64,000 nt of DNA, from contig BBDJ01000002.1 in NCBI GenBank assembly GCA_001312325.1, positions 124,001 through 188,000 on the forward strand. Direction: 5' to 3'. Of this stretch, positions 39,271 through 50,022 are shown piece by piece (the stretch's first letter is position 1; every line of letters begins with the position of its first letter). The DNA comes from Lysinibacillus pakistanensis (GTDB lineage: Bacteria; Bacillota; Bacilli; Bacillales_A; Planococcaceae). The notes beneath the pieces were generated by a model. That model made no database searches. It was not told the DNA's origin and worked only from the letters and a program-made list of their open reading frames with translations. The translations under genes were made by a program, and so were the position numbers.

Positions 39271-39395
39271 GGCTAGCATTAAGGGAAAGCCCCTCTATTA
39301 GACTGCCAGTTTTGTAGGTATAGAGAATTGATGATGAAACTATTTATATCATTCCACATCTATATTTTTTCGGTATTTAAGTATGAACAAACGAC

Positions 39396-39432
39396 CGCCA
39401 GTTGCACTAAACGTGATGCTGGCGTGTTTTTT
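39396..39432 (+). terminator. Intrinsic terminator after the ComA-like gene
   Basis: CGCCAG (39396-39401) and CTGGCG (39419-39424) form a stem followed by TGTTTTTTT. Confidence 0.7.
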
Positions 39433-39469
39433 TATAACCTAATCCAAAGATGGATGAAGATACAAATTA

Positions 39470-39502
39470 AACCACTTTCAGTTACAGTTACTGAAAGTGG
39501 TT
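39470..39502. repeat. 12-bp perfect hairpin inside the 3' end of the merR gene
   Basis: AACCACTTTCAG and CTGAAAGTGGTT surround a 9-base loop. The stem encodes the last codons of the MerR-like protein on the minus strand. Neither side has a clean T tail. It may be a converging terminator partly taken over as coding sequence, or a sign that the true stop lies earlier. Confidence 0.45.
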
Positions 39503-40218
39503 CTTTCATGAAACAAAGCTAATGTATCTTTGGCACCTGCTATAGCTTCTAGTAATGATTTACCTAATTGGTCCGTTACTGACACGATATCTTCTTCATC
39601 TGTTGGTGTATTTAAAATCGCGACAATATTAGGGCTTGGTTGTTGGATTTGTTTGAGTAAACGTAAAATGGCATTAATTGAGTAATGGGCATTTCTTAAA
39701 CTACGAATGACTCGTAGCTGCTCAAGTTCCCTTTCACCATATGCTCTGTTACCATTGTCTAGTCTCGGAACTGCAATGAGTCCGTTGCGTTCCCAATTCC
39801 TAATAACTTCAGATGTAATATCTAGCAGCTGTGCTGTCTCCTTTCGAGAATATGTGCGTGTATTGACAGTAGGACATTCTTTCAACCATTTCTCCACAAT
39901 TTTTGTAGCAGACAAGGCATGAACATATTCTCGTTCTAAATTGGTTAGATAGTCTATTGTTAGTTTTTCAGCCTGCGCAAAATTTTCTTTTCCGCAAGCA
40001 TATACAATTGAACGAGCTCTTTTCCGAATATCCCCTTGTACAATTTCACACTGAAAGAGCGTCCGTGCGACCATTAACTGAAATAAATGGGTGTCTGAAT
40101 AAATACGATAACCATTTGCTTGCCTTGGTACAGGCGAGATAAAACACCATTTCTCATAAATGCGCACAGTGTTTGGGTGTACTCCAACAAGTGTGGCGAT
40201 TTCTTTTGTTTTGTACAT
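39478..40218 (-). CDS. MerR-family regulator with two helix-turn-helix domains
   Basis: Start taken at ATG 40218 (MYKTKEIATLVGVHPNTVRIYE) after AGGTGTG. Residues 1-70 form a first MerR helix-turn-helix with its wing (SPVPRQANGYRIYS). Residues about 122-190 form a second, separate one (RKETAQLLDITSEVIRNWERNGL, VPRLDNGNRAYGERELEQL). Single MerR proteins normally bind as dimers through a coiled coil, so a tandem arrangement in one chain is unusual. 246 residues, intact. It is the last gene of the ABC operon and probably controls it. Confidence 0.75.
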   Translation of the reverse strand: MYKTKEIATLVGVHPNTVRIYEKWCFISPVPRQANGYRIYSDTHLFQLMVARTLFQCEIVQGDIRKRARSIVYACGKENFAQAEKLTIDYLTNLEREYVHALSATKIVEKWLKECPTVNTRTYSRKETAQLLDITSEVIRNWERNGLIAVPRLDNGNRAYGERELEQLRVIRSLRNAHYSINAILRLLKQIQQPSPNIVAILNTPTDEEDIVSVTDQLGKSLLEAIAGAKDTLALFHERTTFSNCN

Positions 40219-40227
40219 CAGACACAC

Positions 40228-40962
40228 CTACTTCCATTTAAAGAATTTAATCGCTCCACATAAACCGATTATAATGCATAGAGCTAAAATCACGATATGG
40301 AATAGACCATCAGTTAGTGGCTCCCCTGTACTTGCCTGTTTCAATAAGTGAATACCATGAGAAAGTGGCAAAATATCCATCACCCATTGGAAGAATCGAG
40401 GCATAACCTCATATGGAATCGTTGCTCCTGAAAACAGTAACATCGTGAAGTAAGCAACAGAGCTCCAAACATTTGCTGACTTTTGGTCAGGTACTAAGCT
40501 TCCAATGAAAATTCCGATACTATACATCGCTATAATGACAAAAGCGTATGTCAGAAGGAATATACCCCAGGAGCCTTTTAGTTCATAATCAAATAACAAA
40601 TGATAAACAATTGTGACACCAATAAATGAAACAAGTGCTGAAGAAAGCTGAATTAGTCCTTGGGCAAATAGAATTTGGAGAGGTGACACAGGTGTCACTT
40701 GAAATCGCTTTAAAATCCCTCGGTGACGGTAATCTGCAATGGTCAGTGGTACACCCATAACCCCTGTTGCTAGTACACCAATCGTAATTACAGCTGCGTA
40801 CGATAATTCAAAGTTAGAAGCACCAGCTAAACCGTCCTTATTCAGTAAATAACCAAATAGGGTAGCTAAAATAATAGGAAAGCAGATTCCAAAAATGAGA
40901 ATATCAATGCCCTTCCAAACGAGCTTACCCTCAATTTTTAAAAAGGTTAGAAATGTACTCAT
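40228..40962 (-). CDS. ABC-2-type drug exporter permease
   Basis: ATG 40962 overlaps the ATPase stop and is served by GAGGAGG within it. 244 residues, six helices, with the ABC-2 hallmark DYRHRGILKRFQVTPVSP between helices 2 and 3 and SGATIPYEVMP in the C-terminal part. Together with the ATPase it forms a DrrAB/YhaP-like exporter for drugs or other hydrophobic compounds. Intact. Confidence 0.8.
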   Translation of the reverse strand: MSTFLTFLKIEGKLVWKGIDILIFGICFPIILATLFGYLLNKDGLAGASNFELSYAAVITIGVLATGVMGVPLTIADYRHRGILKRFQVTPVSPLQILFAQGLIQLSSALVSFIGVTIVYHLLFDYELKGSWGIFLLTYAFVIIAMYSIGIFIGSLVPDQKSANVWSSVAYFTMLLFSGATIPYEVMPRFFQWVMDILPLSHGIHLLKQASTGEPLTDGLFHIVILALCIIIGLCGAIKFFKWK

Positions 40963-41677
40963 ACCCAATCCTCCTCGCCAGCATAATATAGGTACGCATT
41001 TTCTAGTGTGGCTTTCTTACTTACATGGATTACTTCTTGGATTGTGCCATGAAAGACCGTTTTGCCTTCTTTTAAAATTAAAATTTTATCACATAACGCC
41101 TCAACCTCGTCCATGTAGTGCGATGTTAGGACAATTGCCAGACCTTTTTCTTTCATTGCTAAAAGCTGTTTCCAAAGCAAACGCCTAGCCTTTGTATCTA
41201 ATCCTGTTGTGAGCTCATCTAGGAAAACAAGTTTAGGATTTGAAATTAATGCCAGTAACACCGCTAAGCGTTGACGTTCACCTCCTGATAGAGTTTTCAC
41301 CAGTTGAGTTTCTTTTCCAACTAGACCAAATGTCTGTAAGAGTAGAGGTACATCAGCAGTGTGTTTATAAAGTGACTCCCATTGCTCGCATGCCTCACAC
41401 ACCGTTAATCCTTCTTGGAAATTTGTTTCTTGAAACTGTACACCTACCTCTTGAAAGACTTCCTTGCGATGGAGAATTGGTGATTTACCGAGCATTGTAA
41501 GCTCTTCGTAATTACTTTTTTTCAATACCGAGCACTGCTGCAATAGTAGAGGATTTCCCTGCACCGTTTGCCCCAAGTATGCCAATTACCTCCCCAGGCT
41601 TGATGCTAAAGCTAATGTTGTCGACAGCTTCCTTAGTACCGTATGTGACTGATAGTTTTTTTGACTGTTAAGATCAT
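40959..41677 (-). CDS. ABC-2-type drug exporter ATPase (frameshifted)
   Basis: ATG 41677 follows GGAGGGAAC. A slip in the A7 run near 41656-41662 leads to LSVTYGTKEAVDNISF and Walker A GANGAGKSS. A second slip in A7 near 41518-41524 leads to the rest, with signature LSGGERQRLAV and Walker B LVFLDELTTGLD. Note the E-L-T where most have E-P-T. About 238 residues, short for this group. First gene of a three-gene minus-strand operon: ATPase, permease, MerR. Confidence 0.8.
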
Positions 41678-42034
41678 ATTTGTTCCCTCCTATATAAGGC
41701 TTAGGAAGCTACTATATCAAAGAGTGGTGGGGGTGGTGTCATATTGGAGGCTTTTAAAAACGTGGATTTTGAATAAAGTATGATAATTCATAACAAAAGT
41801 AGAAATATGAACAGCAATCGCGTTATTGTTAAAAATGTATATAGACAAATTTGGGATGATAACAACATCATGTCTTTTATTAGCAATAAATAATGCTGAG
41901 AAACATCCTTTAAAATTTATATTTAAAACACAGACTTTTTGTTCTCGGCAAACCAATTTACAATCAAAGTATGAAACTTATTGTGCTTGGTGGTAATAAA
42001 GTCATTCGGGTAATAAAAAAAGGAGTTAACTGAT
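41678..42034. other. Divergent intergenic region
   Basis: It separates the ABC/MerR operon from the next two-component operon and must hold both promoters. The 79-residue minus-strand frame here has no ribosome-binding site and is not credible. Confidence 0.4.
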
Positions 42035-42707
42035 ATGAAAAAAAATCCTGCTGGTAGATGATGAAAAAGGTATTATTTCCATAATGAAAAATTATTTTGA
42101 AATGTCAGGTTACTTAGTTTATATTGCTTACAATGGAACTGAAGCATTACAACAAATTGAATACCAGCCTGATATTATACTGCTAGATATAAATATGCCA
42201 GATATAGATGGCCTTATTGTTTGCCAAAGAATTCGGGAACATATTTCTTGCCCTATTTTGTTCTTGACTGCTCGCATTGAAATCAGCGATAAAATAAATG
42301 GCTTTCGGGCAGGGGCAGACGATTATGTGGTGAAGCCTTTTGATCTAAATGAATTAGGTGCAAGGGTAGGAGCCCACTTAAGACGTGAAGACAGAAAGCA
42401 GGAGCATTCTATAGTTCGTTTCTTTGGTGATATGGTGATAGACTACTCAAAGCGGCAAATCACAATAAAGGATTCTATTGCCACACTGTCAAAAAAAAGA
42501 GTTTGATATTGTGGAACTTTTATCCACGAATTCAGGACAGGTGTTTAATCGAGAACGGATATATGATGTAGTATGGGGGCTTGAGGGTGGTGGAACCAGT
42601 GATACAATTATGGAACACATTCGCAATATAAGAGCAAAATTTTACGCACTCTCAATTCATAGTTATATTGAAACCATTTGGGGGTGGGGTATAAATGGAA
42701 TGGCTAA
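42035..42707 (+). CDS. OmpR-family response regulator (frameshifted)
   Basis: ATG 42035 follows AGGAG. A slip in the A8 run at 42038-42045 gives MKKILLVDDEKGI, so the acidic pair is present. The phosphoacceptor is in ILLDINMPDIDG and the lysine in VKPFDL. Slips near 42490 (A7) and in the G run near 42680 restore the winged helix and the standard ending IWGVGYKWNG. About 223 residues. The kinase gene starts inside its last codons. Confidence 0.8.
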
Positions 42708-43856
42708 AGAATCGAAGTTTGAAACAATCTTTTTTTTATAATTAGCACACTGTTCCTAAGTGTCGGTCTATTGTTGGCTGCTATTTCATTTATGGTATGT
42801 GCAGAACTTCGAGATAAAGTCGAAGGATATCAGAAATATGAAATGTCTTTAGACAAAAATGGCAAGATGATTTCTTCCTATCATGATGGTGTTATAGGTG
42901 AAAAGGAAGACAAAACAAATCTTTTGTTAAACATATTACAATTTGCTCTTCCTATTTTTTTTGTTGTATTATCTTTGGTATTGGCTGATATTACATTTTA
43001 TCGTATCAAATTGAAAAGGCCACTTTCTATTTTACAAAGTAGCGCAGAGCGGATACAGCATCAAGATTTAGATTTCAGTGTTGAAAAATGTGCAAATGAT
43101 GAACTTGGAATGCTTTGCTCAGCTTTTGAAACAATGCGTATGGAACTCCAACAAAATAATCAAGAACTTTGGGGACAGATGGAAGAACGAAAACGTTTAA
43201 ACGCTGCATTTTCACATGATTTAAGGAATCCTGTAACTGTTTTAAAAGGGTGTGCCAACTTACTGCAAAAGCGTTTAATTCATGAAAAATTTGATTGTGA
43301 TAGTGTAAATGAATCGCTCGATTTGATTGCACAGTATACAGTCCGAATAGAAAACTACGTAGAAGCTATGACAACGGCTCAAAAATTGGAAAATTGGAAA
43401 TTTTCTCCCCAAAACACCTGTTGGTCAGTATTTTCAAAGGAACTGGAACAAAGCTTATTGTTTCTAGTCGATCATACAGGGAAGGAAATTAAATTTTCCA
43501 GCTATGGAAAAAATGAAGAGATATTTGTTGACAAAGCTATTATTCAAAATGTTTCAGAAAACCTCGTAAACAATGCGCTGCGTTATACTAAAACAATGGT
43601 CTCCGTAAAATTTTCCTATGATAATGGGAAGGTAATCATATGCGTTTCAGATGATGGAACAGGCTTTTCACCTATTATTCTTCGAAAAGGAATAAGCCCA
43701 TTTTTGAGAGATGAGAAACAGGACGAGAAAGACCATTTTGGAATGGGACTTTATATATGCTCTATGCTTTGCAAAAAACATGGAGGAAATCTTAAAATAG
43801 AAAATTTAGAAATCGGAGCAAAAGTGACAGCTTGTTTTCATATTTTATCATCTTGA
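42695..43856 (+). CDS. Sensor histidine kinase of the FtsX-transporter locus (frameshifted)
   Basis: ATG 42695 overlaps the regulator's end. MEWLKNRSLKQSF leads, through a slip in the T8 run at 42730-42737, into helix 1; a short external loop and helix 2 follow. HAMP (PLSILQSSAERI), the H box AAFSHDLRNPVTVLKG and the ATPase motifs ENLVNNALRYT, DDGTGF and FGMGLYI are intact. About 387 residues. It probably senses a peptide antibiotic or envelope stress, given the transporter next door. Confidence 0.8.
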
Positions 43857-43918
43857 GGAATTTTTGAGATTTATATTTTACACTCTTCTTTAATCAAAAA
43901 TAAGGAGAGTGTTTCTTT

Positions 43919-44593
43919 ATGCTTATTAAAGCCAATCAAATTTCAAAGATTTATGGCAGTGGTGAAAACAAGGTTGTTGCTTTGAATAAGGTTAACTTAG
44001 AAATTGCAGCAGGTGATTTTATATCTATTATGGGACCGTCCGGTAGTGGAAAAAGTACATTACTGCATCTGCTCTCTGGATTAGATAAGCCCACAGCAGG
44101 CTCCCTTACCTATGATGGTAAAGAGATCTACAGCTTTAGTGACAAAGAGCTTTCTGCTTTCCGCAGACAAAGTATAGGTTTTATTTTTCAGCAATTTAAT
44201 TTGCTTCCTGTTCTGACTGCAAAAGAAAATATCGAAATGCCGTTACTACTTGATAAAAAAAAGATGGATGAAAATTATCTAAAGGAAATTTCTGATCTAC
44301 TCGGAATCAGCGACAGATTGACCCACTTACCTCATGAGTTGTCAGGTGGTCAACAGCAACGTGTTGCCATTGCACGTGCTCTTATTGCAAAGCCAGACAT
44401 TATCTTTGCCGATGAGCCAACAGGAAACCTTGACAGTAAAAGTGGTAGCCAAGTAATGAAAATACTTAAAAATATACAGCGTAAAATGGGAAGGACACTT
44501 GTACTTATCACGCACAATAATGATATTGCTTCGATGGCAGAAAGACGATTTGTCATTGTGGATGGCATTCTTTCCAAGGTGATGGCAAAATGA
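43919..44593 (+). CDS. MacB/BceA-type ABC transporter ATPase
   Basis: 224 residues, intact. Walker [13 protein letters not shown]-loop [10 protein letters not shown], signature [17 protein letters not shown] and Walker [14 protein letters not shown] are all canonical for the MacB/LolD/BceA group. Start after AAGGAGAG. It overlaps the permease start by four bases (ATGA). Confidence 0.9.
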   Translation: MLIKANQISKIYGSGENKVVALNKVNLEIAAGDFISIMGPSGSGKSTLLHLLSGLDKPTAGSLTYDGKEIYSFSDKELSAFRRQSIGFIFQQFNLLPVLTAKENIEMPLLLDKKKMDENYLKEISDLLGISDRLTHLPHELSGGQQQRVAIARALIAKPDIIFADEPTGNLDSKSGSQVMKILKNIQRKMGRTLVLITHNNDIASMAERRFVIVDGILSKVMAK

Positions 44594-47072
44594 AATCTTT
44601 TCGTACCCTAGCCTGGAAAGAGTTACGAACACAAAAAATAACTGCAATTCTTATTTTAATTGCAGTTATTCTTTCTACCACGATGACAACCGTAATTGGT
44701 CAATCCGTTGGAATATTAAATGCAATGCATCAAAGTCAGGCAATCAACCTAAATGGTAATCGATATGCAACATTTCATCAAATGACTAAAGAACAGGCAA
44801 ATATATTATCAGAGGATGATCACCTTTCTTACGCAGAGAGCACCATTTCAATTGGAACTGCTGCTATTGCAGACAGTAAAGTGTCTATTTTACTGAGAGA
44901 ATATGTAGGCAATGATCTTTCTGCCTATCCCTCTGAATCCCAATTAGAAAATGGACGACTTCCAGAAAAAGCAGGAGAAGTTGCTTTGCCACAAGATGTT
45001 TTGGACACACTTGGCTTTCAGGGAACACTTGGCGATACCATTCCCCTTGACCTTCATATTTCCCTCTTAAGGGATACTGAGTCCGGATATGAATATTCCC
45101 AAGACTTTATTCTAACAGGAGTTCTCAAGTCAAATTATATCGGTTATATAAGCGGTACTGTTCTTGGTATTGTTGGAGCAGGAACAGCGGAAAAGGTACT
45201 ACCAGATAAGTATTTATTATATTCTGTTGACATTCGTACCAAAAATAAAAGATCTTTTCAAAATGTAGTAGATAAATTAGCTGTACAATATGCTATACCG
45301 GAATTTTGTATTCAGTATAATGATACGATGCTATCTGCTGCTCGAATCAAATATCGAACAGAGTCAACAATTGATGCTGATTTAGGTGTTTCCTATATGA
45401 CTTTGGCTGGTACATTAATTGGTGTGCTTGTTCTATTTGCTGCTGGACTGGTTGTCTACAATATTTTCAAAATCGCCGTTACAAAACGCATAAAGAACTA
45501 CGGTATTCTAAGAGCAATTGGTGCAGAAAAAAGCAAGCTTTATCTGTTAGTTTCTTTACAGCTTGCTATTTTGTGCGGGATTGGTATTCCCATTGGTATA
45601 TTACTTGGAATATTTTCTACTAAGGGTATTACGATTGCAACAAGCAGTTTTTTCAATCCCGAATTGTTTATGGCGAGTTCCAAAACAGAGGTTATAGCAA
45701 TGATTGATGAGAATGAGGGAAGTAAATTGATTCCATTGGTCATTAGTGTAGCAATTACTATTTTGTTTTCCTTTCTCTCGGCTTTACCTGCAGCACATTA
45801 TGCAGCCAAAGTATCACCTACAATTGCAATAATGGGTCAAAAAAAACCAGCATTAAACGTCGAAATAGGAAAGTAAAACATATCCGCAATTTTGAAGCAT
45901 TTTATGCACGTATGAACATGAAACGCAATCGTGGCAGGACAGCCATTACTATACTCTCCCTCGTTATGAGTATCACTGTATTTATAGCATTAGAAAGTTT
46001 TTCTGAACTTTTAGACGCTTCCAAAGATATTCAGAAGATGCATCTTGGAGATTATTCTATGACTAGTGAAACTGTTGGATTCTTACCAGAAGATGTAACC
46101 ACATTAAGGAATGTTCCAGGCATTCAAGCAGTATCTACTTTAAAATATAGCTTATATCAGCAAAATGAGAATGGGGAACTTAAAGATATAGAAACGTCTA
46201 TCACCCTACAGCCTAGTGAAAGCTTGCAAATAATCGGTACTGACAAACAACGTTTAATTTCTCTTGCATCTACGCTTCCAGAATCCGATTTGCAAGAGCT
46301 TATGAACGGTACAGCGGCTTTGATACAAAATCCAATTCCAGTTTCTTTTGGCAATGTAGAAATGAAAAATACGATCCTGTCGATTGGTGATAGTATTTCT
46401 ATAAATGGTGCTTCTTTAAAAGTAATTGGTCTTTTAGAGTCTCCTATTACACTGGAAAACAAGGGATTTATCAATGGTGTTCAAGTTGTGGTGCCGGATT
46501 CTATATATAACCAACTTACAGGGAAAAGTCAATACTCAGAGCTTTATCCAACACTTACGGAGGACGCAATCCGTTCTTCTGTGGAACAGTCAATACAAGA
46601 GCTTTGCAGTCAAAGAGGGGGGACATGGCTCTCTTATGCCAATACAGATAAGCAACTAAGAGAAAGTTACGAACAAATTCGTCTACTTGCATGGGGATTA
46701 ATTTTATTCGTTGGTTTTATTGGTCTTCTGAATATTATTAACACGATGTATACGAATATTCATACTAGAGTGATTGAAATTGGGGTACAGAGAGCGATAG
46801 GTATGAGTTCAAAAAGCTTGTATAAAACCTTTTTATGGGAAGGAGCTTACTATGGTATCTTTGCTTCAATAATCGGTAGTGTTTTAGGGTACATCTGTAG
46901 TATTTTTGTAAACGCAGCTGCTACGAATGAGATACAACTCATTCCTATTCCTTTTCTATCAATTATGGAAGTGACTATTCTATCCTTAATTGCTTGCCTA
47001 ATAGCAACTTATATTCCATTAATAAAGATTGCAAAAATGAATGTTGTGGAATCTATAGAAATTGTTGAATAA
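44590..47072 (+). CDS. FtsX-like ABC transporter permease (one frameshift)
   Basis: Two visible frames make one protein of about 827 residues. The first ends after [13 protein letters not shown]; a slip in the A8 run near 45840-45847 gives [27 protein letters not shown] and the second half. Each half has an N-terminal helix, an external domain and three C-terminal helices with the FtsX pattern ([36 protein letters not shown]). With the ATPase and the upstream two-component system this forms a peptide-resistance or detoxification module of the BceAB/Vex type. The exact peptide is unknown. Confidence 0.8.
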
Positions 47073-47295
47073 TTAATTTGAAATAAGGTTGCAATGCTAT
47101 AGCAGACAGTTTTCCGTCATATACATGGTTGTATATATCCATATTTACAACACTGGAACCTCCTTTTATTAGATAATCTTTTACTGAAATTTCTTTTTTT
47201 AAACATGCCATTACTTGTCATGTTTTATAGTTACTATAATAGTGTTCCTGAATACTTAGGAAAGTATATAAAAAATAAAAAGGAGAGATTATACA

Positions 47296-47830
47296 ATGTC
47301 ACGTGAAGTAGTTTTATACATTGCTACAAGCTTAGATAGATTTATTGCAAAGGAAGATAATGACTTACAATGGTTAATTGAGACAGAAGGAGAGGGTGAT
47401 GCAGGATACGAAGATATGTATCAATCAATAGATACAACAATTATGGGGAAAAAGACATATGATTATGTAATGAAAAACTCAGAATCATTTCCGTATCCTG
47501 AAAAAAAATGCTATGTCTTCAGCAATTCTAAAAAAAGGTTCAAATGAATATGTGGAATTTGTCAATGAAAATGTAATAGAGTTTACGAGAAAATTAAAGA
47601 AACAACAGGGTTCTAAAATATGGATGATTGGAGGAGCGGATATACTGGATGCTTTTATAAAGGAAAATTTAATTGACGAATATATTATTACTGTTACACC
47701 TCATATACTTGGCTCTGGTATTCCATTGTTTAAAGAAAAAAATCCTCAAATCGATTTAATTTTAATTGATACAAAGCGGTATGGTCAGTTTGTTCAGATG
47801 CATTATAAAGTGAAGCAGTACAAGGAATAG
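47296..47830 (+). CDS. Dihydrofolate reductase/RibD C-terminal family protein (YyaP-like, frameshifted)
   Basis: Start after AAGGAG. REVVLYIATSLDRFIA is the N-terminal strand of the RibD_C fold. DTTIMGKKTYDYV and, in the second half, SKIWMIGGADILDAFIKENLIDEYIIT are standard. A slip in the A6 run near 47530-47535 joins the halves; about 177 residues. The family uses NADPH. The substrate is not known for YyaP-like proteins, and they are not true folate reductases. Confidence 0.75.
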
Positions 47831-47886
47831 TATTTCGTTGTGTAATAAATTCCATAAACAATGCTTTTTGTATTTCAACACAAATT

Positions 47887-47922
47887 AGGACAACTTGACC
47901 TTTAAGTGAAGTTGTCCTTTTA
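47887..47922 (+). terminator. Intrinsic terminator after the DHFR-like gene
   Basis: AGGACAACTT and AAGTTGTCCT pair around a 12-base loop, followed by TTTATA. Confidence 0.65.
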
Positions 47923-48034
47923 TAGTTAAAAGTACTGCGGATGAAATCAAAATCCCCACCCAAATACAAACCACATTCTTTTACAGAAAAATGCGAATTT
48001 ATTATGACCTTTCCCCAAGTTCTTAATATAAAGG

Positions 48035-48098
48035 TTGAAACTATACACTAGTGTCGGTATAATCTGAAATAAACGACAATAGTGTATAGTTTGTTGTG
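48035..48098 (+). promoter_or_regulatory. Promoter enclosed by a 19-bp inverted repeat (TetR autoregulation)
   Basis: TTGAAA (48035-48040), 17-base spacer and TATAAT (48058-48063) form a near-consensus promoter. The arm AAACTATACACTAGTGTCG (48038-48056) is mirrored at 48074-48092 with one mismatch, leaving a 17-base centre that holds the -10 box. Repressor bound here would block the promoter directly. Confidence 0.7.
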
Positions 48099-48129
48099 TG
48101 CATTTTGTCATTCATTAAGGAGGTGGCTT

Positions 48130-48761
48130 ATGGCACCAAAGGTTAGTGAAGAATATAAAAAGAAAGAGAGAGAGAGCTGATAGAGGCAGCTAAGAAGGTG
48201 TTTATCGAGAAAGGTTTTGTCCGCACATCTATGCAGGATATAATGGATAAAGCTGGAATATCCAGAGGTGCATTGTATAGTTATTTCAATAATATTAATC
48301 ACGTATTTATTGAAGTTTTAAAATATGATGACGAAAAAGATATTCAATATTTTGTGCCATCTGAGAAAGGCCCACTGTGGCCCCAGTTAAAAAAATGGAT
48401 TGAAGAACAGCAAATTTATATTGAGGCAATTGATCAAACATTGGTCTATGCAAAGGCAGAATTCTTTTTATCGTATAAATACACACATAATAAAGATAAT
48501 TTCCCGTACATTTCTGAACGCTACCATCGTATTAATGAAGTAATAGAAGAAGTATTAAATGAAGGCATGCGTAAAGGGGAATTTAGCCCTCAACAATCTA
48601 CCCATTCTATTGCAAGGTATATCCTCTCATTTATAAACGGTTTAATGTTGGACACGTTTCAGCTAGGATATGAACAAACAAAGGTAGCGGATCAGTTATC
48701 CGTCTTACTTTTCTCTTTAGAAAAATTAATTAATCCAAAATCCACTTTCAATAAGGAGTGA
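48130..48761 (+). CDS. TetR-family regulator (frameshifted near the start)
   Basis: ATG 48130 (MAPKVSEEYKKKE) follows AAGGAGGTG. A two-base excess in the (AG) repeat at 48163-48178 must be removed to enter ELIEAAKKVFIEKGFVRTSMQDIMDKAG, a textbook TetR start, followed by ISRGALYSYFNN. This break is in a dinucleotide repeat and so differs from the usual A/T runs; it could be real. About 210 residues. The 19-bp repeat upstream suggests autorepression. An acetyltransferase starts five bases after the stop and is probably a target. Confidence 0.8.
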
Positions 48762-48766
48762 ACTTT

Positions 48767-49318
48767 ATGTTGTTTGAATCATCAAGAGTGAGACTAAGAA
48801 AAATGACAAAGGAAGATACAGAACTATATCATCAATGGAGAAATGATGTAGAAGTTATGCATTCCACTAACCCATCTTTAGATGTTTATCCAATAGATGA
48901 GACGAAAGAATTTGTAGATCATGTGATATTAGGATCTCATACAGCCAAAAGCTATATTATACTTACAAAAGGAAATGAAATACCAATTGGCATTGTGTCA
49001 TTAATCAACATTGATTATAAAAATAGAAATGCTGAATGTATAATTGACATCGGAGAAAAGAAGTATTGGGGAAAAGGATTTGGTTCAGAGAGCTTGGAAT
49101 TACTGTTGCATTATGCTTTTTACGAAATGAATCTTCATCGAGTTTACCTAAAAGTATTTTCATTTAATGATAGAGCTATACATTTGTACAATAAGATTGG
49201 TTTTCAACAGGAAGGAAACAGTAGACAAAGTCTATTTAGAGATGGGGAATGGCATGACATCATTCATATGGGAATTCTGCAAAATGAATACTTTGAGAAA
49301 CAAGGAAAGAAAATATAA
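48767..49318 (+). CDS. RimJ/RimL-type GNAT acetyltransferase
   Basis: ATG 48767 follows AAGGAG. 183 residues, intact. RLRKMTKEDTELYHQWRND, then KKYWGKGFGSESLELLLHYAF (acetyl-CoA loop), then NLHRVYLKVFSFNDRAIHLYNKIGFQQEG are typical of the Acetyltransf_3 group, which modifies protein N-termini or small amines. It forms a probable operon with the TetR gene. Confidence 0.8.
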   Translation: MLFESSRVRLRKMTKEDTELYHQWRNDVEVMHSTNPSLDVYPIDETKEFVDHVILGSHTAKSYIILTKGNEIPIGIVSLINIDYKNRNAECIIDIGEKKYWGKGFGSESLELLLHYAFYEMNLHRVYLKVFSFNDRAIHLYNKIGFQQEGNSRQSLFRDGEWHDIIHMGILQNEYFEKQGKKI

Positions 49319-49470
49319 AAATTGTATAGTGGAAAAACAAAATCAAACTAGTAAAATGGTGTACACAAATTAACATTACGTTAATCGGCACTGACTGTCG
49401 TTTTTGGGGCAGCTATACCCTTGTTTTTATCCAATCGATTTCACATTCCTTGTAAAGGAGGTTGATCCTT

Positions 49471-49870
49471 ATGAATTTTAAAGAATTAAAAAAAGATTGC
49501 AACTGCAGTTACTTCACCTACAGAATTAAATGATTTTATTCAATACGGAAGTGTTGGTGCAGCCATTGAAACCATAAATGGGAATATCTATACAGGGATT
49601 AGCATAGATACAGCTTGTTCCATGGGTTTTTGTGCAGAGCATGCAGCAGTTGCTGACATGTTGAAAAATGGTGAATATCAAATAAAAGCTTTTGTAGCAG
49701 TAGACTCGGAAGGAAATGCTGTTCCACCATGTGGACGGTGTCGTGAGCTAATCAGTCAGCTTTCAAAAGAAAACTTAGAAGCCACTGTAGAGGTTGAAAA
49801 TAACACTTTTGTTTTATTGAAAGAGATTTTGCCGTATGACTGGAAAACCAACCGAGGCAGAGAGTGGTAA
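49471..49870 (+). CDS. Cytidine deaminase-like protein (frameshifted)
   Basis: ATG 49471 follows AAAGGAGG. A slip in the A7 run at 49487-49493 joins MNFKELKK to IATAVTSPTELNDF. The zinc site is complete: CAEHAAV gives the Cys-Ala-Glu, and PPCGRCREL gives the two further cysteines. About 132 residues. PCGRCRE with CAEH is closer to the blasticidin deaminase-like subgroup than to housekeeping Cdd. Hydrolytic deamination of a cytosine-type nucleoside is certain only at family level. Confidence 0.75.
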
Positions 49871-49987
49871 TTGATTCTAATAATGGAGGGGATTCCTAGA
49901 AAGAACCAAGGAACCATCATTCATTGTCCACTAGGAACTGAAATATCTGATGAAAATTTGCTATTAAAATAAGGCAAGATCAAATAG

Positions 49988-50022
49988 AGAGTGAGCTTAT
50001 TTACAGCTCACTCTAATTTATT
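49988..50022. terminator. Bidirectional terminator
   Basis: AGAGTGAGCT and AGCTCACTCT pair around a 7-base loop between converging genes. Confidence 0.65.

Noticed and set aside
44342..44647. Minus-strand 101-codon frame over the ATPase end
   Set aside because: Antisense to canonical ABC motifs.
49874..49972. Frame MEGIPRKNQGTIIHCPLG... after the deaminase
   Set aside because: GGAG overlaps its start but the 29-residue product has no support, and the following terminator belongs to the deaminase.
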